NCBI GenBank assembly: GCA_963773195.1
Contig: CAVZAE010000018.1
Coordinates: 62,001 to 126,000 of the forward strand
Direction: 5' to 3'
DNA length: 64,000 bases
Source: CAIWHR01 sp963773195
GTDB taxonomy: Bacteria > Pseudomonadota > Gammaproteobacteria > Burkholderiales > Casimicrobiaceae
In this document: positions 25,093-35,821 of the stretch, in pieces
Layout: every line of letters begins with the position of its first letter
Position numbering within the stretch: position 1 is the first letter of the stretch
The notes under the pieces: generated by a model
Seen by the model: only the letters and a program-made list of their open reading frames with translations
The model's database searches: none
What the model was told of the DNA's origin: nothing
Program-made: the position numbers and the translations under genes

Positions 25093-27420
25093 ATGCTGAA
25101 CCTCGAAATCGACGGCAGGGCGGTCCAGGTGCCTCCTGGCAGCACGGTGATGGACGCCGCGAACCGGCTCGGCATCTACGTCCCGCACTTCTGCTACCAC
25201 AAGAAGCTCACGATCGCCGCCAACTGCCGGATGTGCCTCGTGCAGGTCGAGAAGGCACCGAAACCGCTGCCGGCGTGCGCGACGCCCGCTGCCGAGGGCA
25301 TGAAAGTGTTCACCGCGTCGCCGCTCGCGGTGCAGGCGCAGAAATCGGTAATGGAGTTCCTGCTGATCAACCACCCGCTCGACTGTCCGATCTGCGACCA
25401 GGGCGGCGAGTGCCAGCTCCAGGACCTCGCGGTCGGCTATGGCCCGTCGTCCTCGCGCTACACCGAGGAGAAGCGCGTCGTCTTCCACAAGAACCTGGGC
25501 CCGCTGGTGGCGGCCGAGGAGATGACGCGCTGCATCCAGTGCACCCGCTGCGTGCGCTTCGGGCAGGAGATCGCCGGCGTGATGGAGCTCGGGATGATCG
25601 GGCGGGGCGAGCACGCGGAGATCGTCTCGTTCGTCGGCCGCACCGTCGATTCGGAGCTATCGGGCAACATGATCGATATCTGTCCCGTCGGCGCTCTCAC
25701 GTCGAAGCCGTTCCGCTACGCCGCGCGGACGTGGGAGCTCGCGCGACGCAAGTCGGTGTCGCCGCACGACGCGCTCGGCAGCAATCTCGTCGTCCAGGCG
25801 AAGGGCGACCAGGTGCTCCGCGTGCTGCCACTCGAGAACGAGGCGGTCAACGAGTGCTGGATCTCGGACAAGGATCGCTTCTCCTACGAAGCGCTGGGAA
25901 GCCCCGAGCGCCTCGCGTCGCCCATGATCCTCGAGGGCGGCGAATGGAAGGCCGTCGATTGGCAGACGGCCCTCGCTCGCGTCGTCGATCGCCTGCGCGA
26001 TACGGTGGTCAACCACGGTGGCGCAGCGCTCGGCACGCTCGTGTCGCCGCATTCGACGCTCGAGGAGATGGCGCTGGCGGCGAAGCTCACTCGGGGTCTG
26101 GGCTCGGACAATATCGACTTCCGCCTCCGCCAGTCGGACTTCCGCGGCGACGGCCATGGGAAAGGCATCCCTTGGCTCGGAATGCCGATCGCCGAGGTGG
26201 CCGCGGTCGATCGCGTGCTGGTCGTCGGCAGCTTCCTGCGCAAGGATCACCCCTTGCTCGCGCAACGGCTCCGGCAAGCGGCGAAGAAGGGTGCGCAGAT
26301 CTCGCTTCTGCAGTCGGTCGCCGATGACTCGCTGATCAAGGTCGCGCATGCGTTCGTTGCGCCGCCTTCGGTGCTGCCGCAGGCGCTTGCCGAGATCGTG
26401 GTCGCGGCCGCGCGCGGTGCGGGGCGCGAAGTGGCGGCCGCGCTGGCGGGCGTCGAGCCGACGGCAGCCGCAGAGGTGATCGCCGCGTCGCTCCTGTCGG
26501 GCGAGCGCAAGGCGATCCTGCTCGGCAACGCCGCCGAGCAGCACGCCGAGGCGTCGCAGCTCTTCGCGCTCGCGCAGGCGTTGGCCGGAATGACCGGCGC
26601 GAAGCTCGGCTGCCTCATGGAGGCTGCAAACAGCGTCGGCGGATACCTTGCCGACGCGTTGCCGCAGACCGGTGGCATGAACGCGCGCGCGATGCTCGCC
26701 GAGCCGCGCAAGGCATACATCGTCATGGGCGCCGAGCCTGAATTCGACTGCGCGCATCCGGTCGCAGCGCGTTCGGCGCTCGAAGCGGCGGACTTCGTGG
26801 TCGTGCTTTCGCCGTTCCGGCACGGTACGCCGTATGCGGACGTCCTGTTGCCGATCGGGCCATTCACCGAGACGGGCGGCACGTTCGTGAGCTGCGAGGG
26901 GCGGGTGCAGCGCTGGAGCGGCGTGGTCAAGCCGTTCGGCAGCGCGCGGCCCGCGTGGAAGGTGTTGCGCGTGCTGGGATCGATGCTCGGGCTGCCCGGC
27001 TTCGAGCTCGAATCGATCGACGACGTCCGCAAACTGCTGCCGCAGGATGACGCGCTTCCGGCGAAGCTCGGCAATGGCACCGATGTCCCGATTGCAGCGC
27101 TCACAGGGCCCGGAAAGGGCTTCGAGCGCGTCGCCGACGTGCCGATCTACTTTGCCGATCCGCTGGCGCGGCGCGCGCCATCGTTGCAGCAGACGGCGGA
27201 CGCCAAGCCGCCGCGGGCGCGGATGAACGCGATCACGATGCAGCAGATCGGCGTCGCCGAGGGCGCGGCAATCCGGGTGCGGCAGGGCCGCGGAGAAGCT
27301 GTACTGCCGACGGCTGTCGACGCGGGGGTGCCCGCGGGCGTTGTACGTATTGCCGCAGCGCATCCGTCGACGTGCGGACTCGACGGCATGTCCGGGCCGA
27401 TCGCGGTCGAGCGGGCCTAG
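25093..27420 (+). CDS. nuoG: NADH-quinone oxidoreductase subunit G
   Basis: Largest peripheral subunit, 775 aa. N-terminal [2Fe-2S] domain (YVPHFCYHKKLTIAANCRMCLVQVE, then PACATPAAEG), the His-containing N5 site in LLINHPLDCPICDQGGECQLQD, N4 ligands TRCIQCTRCVRFGQE and CPVGALTSKPF, then a molybdopterin-oxidoreductase-like body. Starts ATG at 25093, ten bases after nuoF. The length fits betaproteobacterial NuoG rather than the 900-aa enterobacterial form. Confidence 0.96.
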   Translation: MLNLEIDGRAVQVPPGSTVMDAANRLGIYVPHFCYHKKLTIAANCRMCLVQVEKAPKPLPACATPAAEGMKVFTASPLAVQAQKSVMEFLLINHPLDCPICDQGGECQLQDLAVGYGPSSSRYTEEKRVVFHKNLGPLVAAEEMTRCIQCTRCVRFGQEIAGVMELGMIGRGEHAEIVSFVGRTVDSELSGNMIDICPVGALTSKPFRYAARTWELARRKSVSPHDALGSNLVVQAKGDQVLRVLPLENEAVNECWISDKDRFSYEALGSPERLASPMILEGGEWKAVDWQTALARVVDRLRDTVVNHGGAALGTLVSPHSTLEEMALAAKLTRGLGSDNIDFRLRQSDFRGDGHGKGIPWLGMPIAEVAAVDRVLVVGSFLRKDHPLLAQRLRQAAKKGAQISLLQSVADDSLIKVAHAFVAPPSVLPQALAEIVVAAARGAGREVAAALAGVEPTAAAEVIAASLLSGERKAILLGNAAEQHAEASQLFALAQALAGMTGAKLGCLMEAANSVGGYLADALPQTGGMNARAMLAEPRKAYIVMGAEPEFDCAHPVAARSALEAADFVVVLSPFRHGTPYADVLLPIGPFTETGGTFVSCEGRVQRWSGVVKPFGSARPAWKVLRVLGSMLGLPGFELESIDDVRKLLPQDDALPAKLGNGTDVPIAALTGPGKGFERVADVPIYFADPLARRAPSLQQTADAKPPRARMNAITMQQIGVAEGAAIRVRQGRGEAVLPTAVDAGVPAGVVRIAAAHPSTCGLDGMSGPIAVERA

Positions 27421-27433
27421 CCTCAAATCGTCA

Positions 27434-28516
<1,083 letters not shown>

Positions 28517-28527
28517 GGCCCACGGCC

Positions 28528-29019
28528 ATGCTCCGGCGCCTGCGAGAATTCTTCAACACGTGGCTCCTGGTCGAGCTCGGGCGCGGCCTCATGCTCACCG
28601 GCCGCCACCTGTTCGCGCGCAAGGTCACCGTCCAGTTCCCCGAGGAGAAGACGCCGCAGAGTCCGCGCTTCCGCGGCCTGCATGCGCTCCGCCGCTATCC
28701 GAACGGCGAGGAGCGGTGCATCGCATGCAAGCTGTGCGAGGCCGTCTGTCCCGCGCTGGCGATCACGATCGAGTCCGAGCAGCGCGCCGACGGCACGCGG
28801 CGGACGACGCGCTATGACATCGACCTGACCAAGTGCATCTTCTGCGGGTTCTGCGAGGAGAGCTGCCCGGTCGACTCGATCGTCGAAACCCGGATCCTCG
28901 AGTATCACGGCGAAAAGCGGGGCGACCTCTACTACACGAAGGAAATGCTGCTCGCCGTCGGCGACCGCTATGAGGCGCAGATCGCCAAGGATCGTGAGCA
29001 GGACGCAAAGTATCGATGA
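28528..29019 (+). CDS. nuoI: NADH-quinone oxidoreductase subunit I
   Basis: Ferredoxin-like subunit with two [4Fe-4S] clusters (N6a, N6b), 163 aa. The two motifs are CIACKLCEAVCPALAI and CIFCGFCEESCPVDSI. An amphipathic N-terminal helix (LRRLREFFNTWLLVELG) anchors it on the membrane arm. The stop overlaps the nuoJ start (ATGA). Confidence 0.97.
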   Translation: MLRRLREFFNTWLLVELGRGLMLTGRHLFARKVTVQFPEEKTPQSPRFRGLHALRRYPNGEERCIACKLCEAVCPALAITIESEQRADGTRRTTRYDIDLTKCIFCGFCEESCPVDSIVETRILEYHGEKRGDLYYTKEMLLAVGDRYEAQIAKDREQDAKYR

Positions 29020-29621
29020 ACGCGCAAGCATTTCTCTTCTACATCTTCGCAGCGATCCTCGTGTTCGCGGCGATGCGCGTCGTCACCGCCCGCAACCCGG
29101 TGCACGCGGCACTCTGGCTCGTGCTCTCGTTCTTCACCGCGGCGGCCCACTGGCTCATGCTGCGCGCCGAGTTCCTCGCCATCGCGCTGGTGCTGGTCTA
29201 CGTCGGCGCCGTCATGGTGCTGTTCCTGTTCGTCGTCATGATGCTCGACGTCAACTTCGACAACCTGCGCCAGCAGTTCCGCAGCTACGTGCCCGTCGGC
29301 GCCACGGTGTTCGCGCTGGTGCTGCTCGAGATGGCGCTCGTGCTGATTGGCAACCGCCCGGTCGGCGCAGCGGCCGGGACCGCGCCCGTGCCGGCCGGCG
29401 GCAGCAACACGCGGGCGCTTGGGCGCCTGCTCTACACCGACTATGTCTACCCGTTCGAGATCGCCGCGGTCGTGCTGCTGGTCGCGATCATCGCCGCAAT
29501 CGCCCTGACGCACCGCCGGCGCCGCGAAACGAAACACCAGGATCCCGCGCTGCAGGTGAAAGCGCGGCCGGCCGACAGGCTGCGCATCGTGCCGATGAAG
29601 TCCGAACAGAAAGATACGTAA
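29016..29621 (+). CDS. nuoJ: NADH-quinone oxidoreductase subunit J
   Basis: Membrane subunit, 201 aa with five helices. Typical features: ARNPVHAALWLVLSFFTAAAHW, EFLAIALVLVYVGAVMVLFLFVVMMLDVN, and a cytosolic tail rich in Arg/Lys. ATGA overlap with nuoI. An 83-base gap without a gene precedes nuoK, the largest gap in the operon. Confidence 0.95.
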   Translation: MNAQAFLFYIFAAILVFAAMRVVTARNPVHAALWLVLSFFTAAAHWLMLRAEFLAIALVLVYVGAVMVLFLFVVMMLDVNFDNLRQQFRSYVPVGATVFALVLLEMALVLIGNRPVGAAAGTAPVPAGGSNTRALGRLLYTDYVYPFEIAAVVLLVAIIAAIALTHRRRRETKHQDPALQVKARPADRLRIVPMKSEQKDT

Positions 29622-29704
29622 GGAACAAAGACGGCGTCGCAGCGGTGGCACGGGCGCCGCCGCGTGCGACGACGGGACCTACTGGACGTCTTCGGGAGAC
29701 CTTG

Positions 29705-30028
29705 GTGAATTTTCTGGCTGCGCCGCCGACACTGGCGCACTACCTCGTGCTTGCGGCGATCCTGTTTGCGATCAGCATGGCCGGCATCTTCCTGAACCGG
29801 AAGAACGTGATCATTTTGCTGATGGCGATCGAGCTCATGCTCCTCGCCGTGAACCTGAACTTCATCGCTTTCTCGAGCTTCTTGGACGACATGGCCGGCC
29901 AGGCGTTCGTCTTCTTCATTCTGACCGTCGCGGCCGCCGAATCGGCGATCGGCCTGGCCATCCTCGTCCTCCTGTTCCGCAACGTCGGCTCGATCGACGT
30001 CGAGGACCTCGACCGCCTCAAGGGGTAG
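29705..30028 (+). CDS. nuoK: NADH-quinone oxidoreductase subunit K
   Basis: Three-helix membrane subunit, 107 aa. Segments LAHYLVLAAILFAISMAGIFLNRKNVIILLMAIELMLLAVNLNF carry the two conserved buried glutamates (one in AIELML, one in the third helix AAAESAIG). Start chosen at GTG 29705, which gives the family length; no ATG fits. Confidence 0.94.
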   Translation: MNFLAAPPTLAHYLVLAAILFAISMAGIFLNRKNVIILLMAIELMLLAVNLNFIAFSSFLDDMAGQAFVFFILTVAAAESAIGLAILVLLFRNVGSIDVEDLDRLKG

Positions 30029-30030
30029 CG

Positions 30031-32048
30031 ATGCGCGAGCTCTACCTCGTCGTTCCCCTGGTGCCGCTCGCCGCGGCGATCGTCGTCGGCCTGTTCGGGC
30101 CGCGCCTCGGCCGCCGCGTCTCGCACTGGCTGTGCTGTCTCGGCGTGGCCGTGTCGATGGTCGCCTCGTTCGCGATCCTGAGAGACGTGCTCGCGGGCAA
30201 CGTGTTCAATGGGGACGTCTACACGTGGCTGCAGTCGGGGTCGGTGAAGCTCTCGATCGGCTTACTGATCGATCCGCTGACGGCGCTGATGATGCTCGTC
30301 GTCACGTTCGTTTCGCTGATGGTGCACGTGTACACGATCGGCTACATGGCCGACGACCCGGGCTACACCCGCTTCTTCAGCTATATCTCGCTCTTCACGT
30401 TCAGCATGCTGATGCTGGTGATGAGCAACAACTTCCTCCAGCTCTTTTTCGGCTGGGAGGCGGTGGGGCTGGTCTCCTACCTGCTGATCGGGTTCTGGTA
30501 CGAGCGGCCGACGGCGATCTACGCCAATCTCAAGGCGTTTCTCGCAAACCGCGTCGGCGACTTCGGCTTCGTGCTCGGCATCGGACTTGTGCTCGCGTAC
30601 TTCGGCACGCTCGACTACGCGAGCGTCTTCGGGCGGGCCCCGGAGCTCGCGGCCACGACCGTCAAGATCTGGGGCGCCGCCCCCTGGTCGCTGATGAGCG
30701 TGATCTGCATCTGCCTCTTCATCGGCGCGATGGGCAAGAGCGCGCAGGTGCCGCTCCATGTATGGCTGCCGGATTCCATGGAAGGCCCGACGCCGATCTC
30801 TGCGCTGATCCACGCGGCGACGATGGTGACCGCCGGGATCTTCATGGTCGCGCGGATGAGTCCGCTGTTCGAGCTGTCGGACACCGCGCTCTCGGTCGTC
30901 ACCATCATCGGGGCGATCACCGCACTCTTCATGGCCTTCCTCGGCATCGTCCAGAACGACATCAAGCGGGTCGTCGCCTATTCGACGCTGTCGCAGCTCG
31001 GCTACATGACGGTCGCGCTCGGCGTCTCGGCCTACGGCGCGGCGATCTTCCACTTGATGACGCACGCGTTCTTCAAGGCGCTGCTCTTCCTTGGAGCCGG
31101 CTCGGTGATCATCGCCCTCCATCACGAGCAGGATCTGCGCAAGATGGGCGGCCTCAGGAAGTACATGCCCATCACCTATTGGACGGCCGTCATCGGCTCG
31201 CTCGCGCTGGCGGGCATCCCGCCCTTCGCGGGATTCTTCTCGAAGGACGCGATCATCGAAGCCGTGCACTTCTCGAACATCCCTGGGCACGGTTTCGCCT
31301 ACTTCGTGGTGAACGCCGGGGTGTTCGTTACGGCGCTCTATTCGTTCCGGCTGCTGTTCCTCGCATTCCACGGCCCCGAGCGGTTCCACGACGCGGGGGA
31401 TCATGGCGAGCATGCGCACGATGCCTCGCATGCGGCCTGCTGGCGGAGTCCGGCGCGCACGCGCACGACCACGGCAAGCCGCGCGAGAGTCCCTGGGTCG
31501 TCACGGTGCCGCTGATCCTGCTCGCCATCCCGTCGGTGTATGCGGGTTGGGCTTACATACAGCCGGTCCTGATGGGCGACTTCTTCGGCGATGCGATCGT
31601 CGTCGCGCCTGGCCACCCCGCGATGGAGCGGCTGCGCGAGGAGTGGCACGGCGTGGTCCCATTCATCCTGCACGGGGCCGAGAGCCTGCCGTTATGGCTC
31701 GCGCTCGGCGGCATTGCGACAGCCGCCTACTGCTACCTCGTGAACCCTGCGATGCCGGAGCGGATCCGGAAGGCCTCGGGCTGGATCTACACGCTGCTCG
31801 ACAACAAGTATTACTTCGACCGGTTCAACGACTGGTTCTTCGCCGGCGGCGCGCGGCGCGTCGGACGCTTCCTGTCCGAGGTGGGCGACCGGTCGATCAT
31901 CGACGGCTTCTTCGTCAACGGCACCGCCCGGGCCGTGGCGCTTGGCGCCGCGATCATGCGGCACGTGCAGTCGGGCTACGTCTACCACTACGCCTTCACG
32001 ATGATCGTCGGCCTGTTCGCGCTGCTTTCGTGGTGGACGCTGCGCTGA
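30031..32048 (+). CDS. nuoL: NADH-quinone oxidoreductase subunit L, frameshifted
   Basis: Largest proton-pumping membrane subunit. The first frame (ATG 30031 to 31515) has the core: FFSYISLFTFSMLMLVMSNNFLQLFFGWEAVGLVSYLLIGFW, GKSAQVPLHVWLPDSMEGPTPISALIHAATMVTAG (channel lysine and histidine) and SLALAGIPPFAGFFSKDAI. After HAHDASHA near base 31432 the protein continues in another frame (SGAHAHDHGKPRESPWVV ... LFALLSWWTLR) to 32048, which supplies the long lateral helix region and the C-terminal TM. The span is one base short of a multiple of three; adding one base in a GGCC run restores 672 aa. A complex I without this C-terminus should be defective, so error is likely. Confidence 0.92.
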
Positions 32049-32060
32049 TCGCCGGTCCCG

Positions 32061-33530
32061 ATGCCCTACCTCTCTCTCGCCATCTGGGTCCCGATCATCG
32101 CGGGCATCGCCGTGCTTGCGGTCCGTCGCGACGCGGACGCCGGCCTCGCCCGCTGGATCGCGCTGATCGGCGCGACGCTGGGGCTCCTGGTTACGCTGCC
32201 GCTGTGGCTGCATTTCACGACGGGCACCTCCGACATGCAGTTCGTCGAGCGCTCCGAGTGGATTCCCCGCTTCGACATCCACTATTTCCTCGGCGTCGAC
32301 GGCATCTCGATGCTGTTCGTGATCCTGAACAGCCTGATGACGCTATTCGTTGTCTGGTCGGCGTGGCAGGTCATCGAAACGCGCGTCGCGCAGTACATGG
32401 CGGCGTTCCTGATCCAGTCCGGGCTCATCAACGGCGCCTTCTCCGCGCTCGACGGCATCCTGTTCTACATGTTCTTCGAGGCGATGCTGATCCCGATGTA
32501 CCTGATCATCGGCGTCTGGGGCGGGCCGAACCGGGTGTATGCGGCGATCAAGTTCTTCCTCTATACGCTCCTGGGCTCGCTGCTCATGCTGGTGGCGTTG
32601 ATCTACCTCTACAACGTCTCGGACACGTTCTCGATCATCGAGTGGTACCGCGTCCCGCTCGCGCTCGACGTCCAGATCCTGCTGTTCGTCGCCTTCTTCC
32701 TGTCGTTCTCGGTCAAGGTGCCGATGTGGCCGGTGCACACGTGGCTGCCCGATGCGCACGTCGAGGCGCCGACGGGCGGCTCGGTGATCCTCGCGGCGAT
32801 CACCCTCAAGATCGGGGCCTACGGTTTCGTCCGCTTCATCCTGCCGATCGTTCCCGACGCGTCGCACTACCTGTCGTCGTTCGTGATCGCGCTGTCGCTG
32901 ATCGCGATCGTCTACATCGGCTTCGTGGCGCTGGTCCAGGGCGACATGAAGAAGCTGATCGCGTACTCGTCGATCTCGCACATGGGGTTCGTCACGCTGG
33001 GCTTCTTCCTGTTCTCTCCGCTCGGCGTCGAGGGGGGGCTCGTGCAGATGATCTCGCACGGCTTCGTCTCGGCGGCGCTCTTCCTCTGCGTGGGCGTTCT
33101 GTACGACCGCATGCACAGCCGGCAGATCGCCGACTACGGTGGCGTCGTCAACACGATGCCCAAGTTTGCGGCGCTGATGATGCTGTTCGCGATGGCCAAC
33201 TCTGGCCTGCCGGCGACGTCGGGGTTCGTCGGCGAGTTCATGGTGATCCTGGCCTCCGTCAAGGCCAATTTCTGGCTCGGCGCCACAGCCGCCACCATCA
33301 TGATCCTGGGCGCCGCGTACACGCTCTGGATGTACAAGCGGGTGATCTACGGCGCGGTCGCCAACGACCATGTTGCCAAGCTCGAGGACGTCAACCGCCG
33401 CGAGTTCTGGATGCTCGTCAGCGTCGCCGCGCTCGTGCTGTGGATGGGCGTGTGGCCGAAGCCGTTCGTCGACGTGATGCACGCGTCGGTGACCGATCTG
33501 CTGACTCACGTGTCCCGGAGCAAGCTGTAA
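32061..33530 (+). CDS. nuoM: NADH-quinone oxidoreductase subunit M
   Basis: Antiporter-like proton-pumping subunit, 489 aa, about 14 helices. Features: FLGVDGISMLFVILNSLMT, FYMFFEAMLIPMYLIIGVWGG, VKVPMWPVHTWLPDAHVEAPTGGSVILAAITLKIGAYGFVRF, and ISHMGFVTLGFF. Conserved channel residues Glu (FFEAML) and Lys (SVKVPM) are present. Twelve bases after nuoL, 16 before nuoN. Confidence 0.96.
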   Translation: MPYLSLAIWVPIIAGIAVLAVRRDADAGLARWIALIGATLGLLVTLPLWLHFTTGTSDMQFVERSEWIPRFDIHYFLGVDGISMLFVILNSLMTLFVVWSAWQVIETRVAQYMAAFLIQSGLINGAFSALDGILFYMFFEAMLIPMYLIIGVWGGPNRVYAAIKFFLYTLLGSLLMLVALIYLYNVSDTFSIIEWYRVPLALDVQILLFVAFFLSFSVKVPMWPVHTWLPDAHVEAPTGGSVILAAITLKIGAYGFVRFILPIVPDASHYLSSFVIALSLIAIVYIGFVALVQGDMKKLIAYSSISHMGFVTLGFFLFSPLGVEGGLVQMISHGFVSAALFLCVGVLYDRMHSRQIADYGGVVNTMPKFAALMMLFAMANSGLPATSGFVGEFMVILASVKANFWLGATAATIMILGAAYTLWMYKRVIYGAVANDHVAKLEDVNRREFWMLVSVAALVLWMGVWPKPFVDVMHASVTDLLTHVSRSKL

Positions 33531-33546
33531 CGGACCGCCGTCGCCG

Positions 33547-34992
33547 ATGAATTCGCTCAATTTCCTTTCCGTGATCCCCGAGGCCGTCGTGCTGGGGGCG
33601 GCGTGCTTTGTTCTGGTGCTCGACGCCTTCCTGCCCGACCGCCTGCGGCACTTGAGCTACTGGGCGACGCAGGCGGCGCTGGCGGCTGCCGCGTGGATCA
33701 TTCTCCGGACCGCCGAGATCGAGCCGGTGCACGCCGTCTACAGGATGGTCATCGACGACATGCTGTCCGACGTGTTCCGATTCTTCACCTGCGTCGCTGT
33801 CGCGCTCACGCTGTTCTATTCGCGCACCTACCTCGAGGTGCGCGGGCTCTTCCGCGGCGAAACCTTCGTGCTCGCGCTGACGACTTGCCTCGGAATGATG
33901 GTGATGATCTCGGCGGGCAACTTCATCACGCTGTACATGGGGCTCGAGCTGCAGGCGCTATCGCTCTACGCGATGGTGGCGATGCACCGGACCTCGAAGC
34001 GCGCGTCCGAGGCGGCGATGAAGTACTTCGTGCTCGGTGCGCTCGCATCGGGGATGATGCTCTACGGCATGTCGATGATCTACGGCGCGACCGGGTCGCT
34101 CGACCTCGTCCACGTCGCCGAGGCGGTCCTGTCGGGACAGAGCAACCGGGTCATCCTTCTGTTCGGGCTCGTGTTCGTCGTTTCCGGCATCGGCTTCAAG
34201 CTGGGCGCTGTGCCGTACCACATGTGGGTGCCCGACGTTTACGACGGAGCGCCGACGGCGGTGACGCTGCTGATCGGAACGGCGCCCAAGCTCGCCGCGT
34301 TCGCGTTCATGCTGCGGCTCCTCGCGCTCGCGCTCGGGGGGCTCGAGTTCGACTGGCAGGGGATGTTGATGGTCCTCTCGTTGCTGTCGATGATCCTGGG
34401 TAACTTGATCGCCATCGCCCAGTCGAACATCAAGCGGATGCTCGCGTACTCGACGATCGCGAACATGGGCTTCATGCTGATGGGGTTCCTCGCGGCGAAC
34501 ATCGACGGTTACTCGGCAGCGATGTTCTACGCAGTGGCCTACGTGCTTACGAGCCTCGCCTCATTCGGGCTCGTGATGCTGCTCTCGCGCGAGGATTTCG
34601 AGGCCGACCGGATCGACGATTTCAAGGGGCTCAACCGCCGCTCCCCGTGGTGGGCGCTCGTGATGCTGCTCGTGATGTTCTCGCTGGCCGGCATTCCGCC
34701 GACCATCGGCTTCTACGCGAAGTTCTCGGTGATCATGGCCGCCGTCGGTGCAGGCTTTACGTGGCTCGCCGTCGTCGCGGTCTTAACCTCGCTCGTCGGG
34801 GCGTTCTACTATCTCAGGATCGTCAAGCTCATGTACTTCGACGAGCCCGATGACACGGCGCCGATCGTCACCCGCGGCGACAACCGCGCGCTGCTGTCTG
34901 CCAACGGTCTCGCGATCCTGCTGTTCGGCGTCTTCCCGCAGCAGCTCATGGGCTGGTGCGCCCTCGCGCTGCAGCAGTCGGGCTTCGTCTAG
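33547..34992 (+). CDS. nuoN: NADH-quinone oxidoreductase subunit N
   Basis: Antiporter-like subunit, 481 aa. Features: FITLYMGLELQALSLYAMVAMHRTSKRASEAAMKYFVLGALASGMMLYGMSMIYG, GIGFKLGAVPYHMWVPDVYDGAPTAVTLLIGTAPK, IKRMLAYSTIANMGFMLMGF. Last gene of the nuo operon. The 87-base gap before lutA has no obvious terminator, so read-through is possible. Confidence 0.96.
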   Translation: MNSLNFLSVIPEAVVLGAACFVLVLDAFLPDRLRHLSYWATQAALAAAAWIILRTAEIEPVHAVYRMVIDDMLSDVFRFFTCVAVALTLFYSRTYLEVRGLFRGETFVLALTTCLGMMVMISAGNFITLYMGLELQALSLYAMVAMHRTSKRASEAAMKYFVLGALASGMMLYGMSMIYGATGSLDLVHVAEAVLSGQSNRVILLFGLVFVVSGIGFKLGAVPYHMWVPDVYDGAPTAVTLLIGTAPKLAAFAFMLRLLALALGGLEFDWQGMLMVLSLLSMILGNLIAIAQSNIKRMLAYSTIANMGFMLMGFLAANIDGYSAAMFYAVAYVLTSLASFGLVMLLSREDFEADRIDDFKGLNRRSPWWALVMLLVMFSLAGIPPTIGFYAKFSVIMAAVGAGFTWLAVVAVLTSLVGAFYYLRIVKLMYFDEPDDTAPIVTRGDNRALLSANGLAILLFGVFPQQLMGWCALALQQSGFV

Positions 34993-35079
34993 AACACCGT
35001 CCCTCGCGGCGGCCGAGCAACAGCCCTCTCGTGCTAACATCGGACGCAAGGCGGGTTCCCCGCCGTTCGCTTCCCGGTC

Positions 35080-35808
35080 ATGCGCGTCGGTTTCTTCGTC
35101 ACCTGCCTGGTCGACTTGATGCGGCCGTCGATCGGCTTTGCCGCGATCGAGCTGCTGGAGGCCGGGGGCGCACAGGTTTTCGTGCCGCCGACGCAGACAT
35201 GCTGCGGCCAGCCCGCCTACAACTCGGGTGATCGGGCCGACGCGAAGGCGCTGGCTGCCAAGGTCGTCGCCGAGTTCGAAGTCTGCGACTACCTGGTCGC
35301 GCCGTCGGGCTCGTGCGCCGGGATGATCCGGACGCACTACGGCGACCTCTTCGCCGACGATCCGGCGATGCTCGCGCGCGCCGAGGCGCTGGCGGCCAAG
35401 ACATGGGAGCTGACCGCGTTCCTGGTCGAGAAGCTCCGTCTTGCGAGCGTTCCGGGCCGCTTCGACGGCACCATCACCTATCACGACAGTTGCTCGGGTT
35501 TGCGCGAGATGGGCGTCAAGACGCAGCCGCGCGCGTTGCTCGCAAAGGTGCCAGGGATCAAGCTCGCGGAGATGCCCGAATGCGAGGTCTGCTGCGGCTT
35601 TGGCGGTACGTTCGCCGTCAAGTACGGGGAGATCTCCGCGCGACTTGCCGACAACAAATGCACGGCCATCGCCGGTACGGGCGCCGACGCGGTCGTGCTC
35701 GGCGACCTGGGCTGCATGCTGAACATCGAGGGCCGGCTCCGCCGCCGCGGCGACGCGAAGACGCGGGTGCTGCACGTCGCCGAGGTGCTGGCGGGCAAGA
35801 CGGGATAG
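35080..35808 (+). CDS. lutA: Lactate utilization protein A (Fe-S oxidoreductase subunit)
   Basis: Cysteine-rich CCG-domain subunit of the LutABC L-lactate oxidising complex, 242 aa. The two CCG motifs are TQTCCGQPAYNSGD and CEVCCGFGGTFAVKY, with partner cysteines in FVTCLVD and PSGSCAGMI / YHDSCSGLREMG, as in heterodisulfide-reductase-like subunits. Start ATG at 35080. Followed by lutB after 13 bases. In the known pathway the complex converts L-lactate to pyruvate and passes electrons onward. Confidence 0.92.
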   Translation: MRVGFFVTCLVDLMRPSIGFAAIELLEAGGAQVFVPPTQTCCGQPAYNSGDRADAKALAAKVVAEFEVCDYLVAPSGSCAGMIRTHYGDLFADDPAMLARAEALAAKTWELTAFLVEKLRLASVPGRFDGTITYHDSCSGLREMGVKTQPRALLAKVPGIKLAEMPECEVCCGFGGTFAVKYGEISARLADNKCTAIAGTGADAVVLGDLGCMLNIEGRLRRRGDAKTRVLHVAEVLAGKTG

Positions 35809-35821
35809 GGGCACGAGCACC

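Noticed and set aside
30132..32048. Whole 638-codon frame as a gene
   Set aside because: Only its last part (after about 31435) is real, as the C-terminus of frameshifted nuoL; before that it is a shadow of nuoL.
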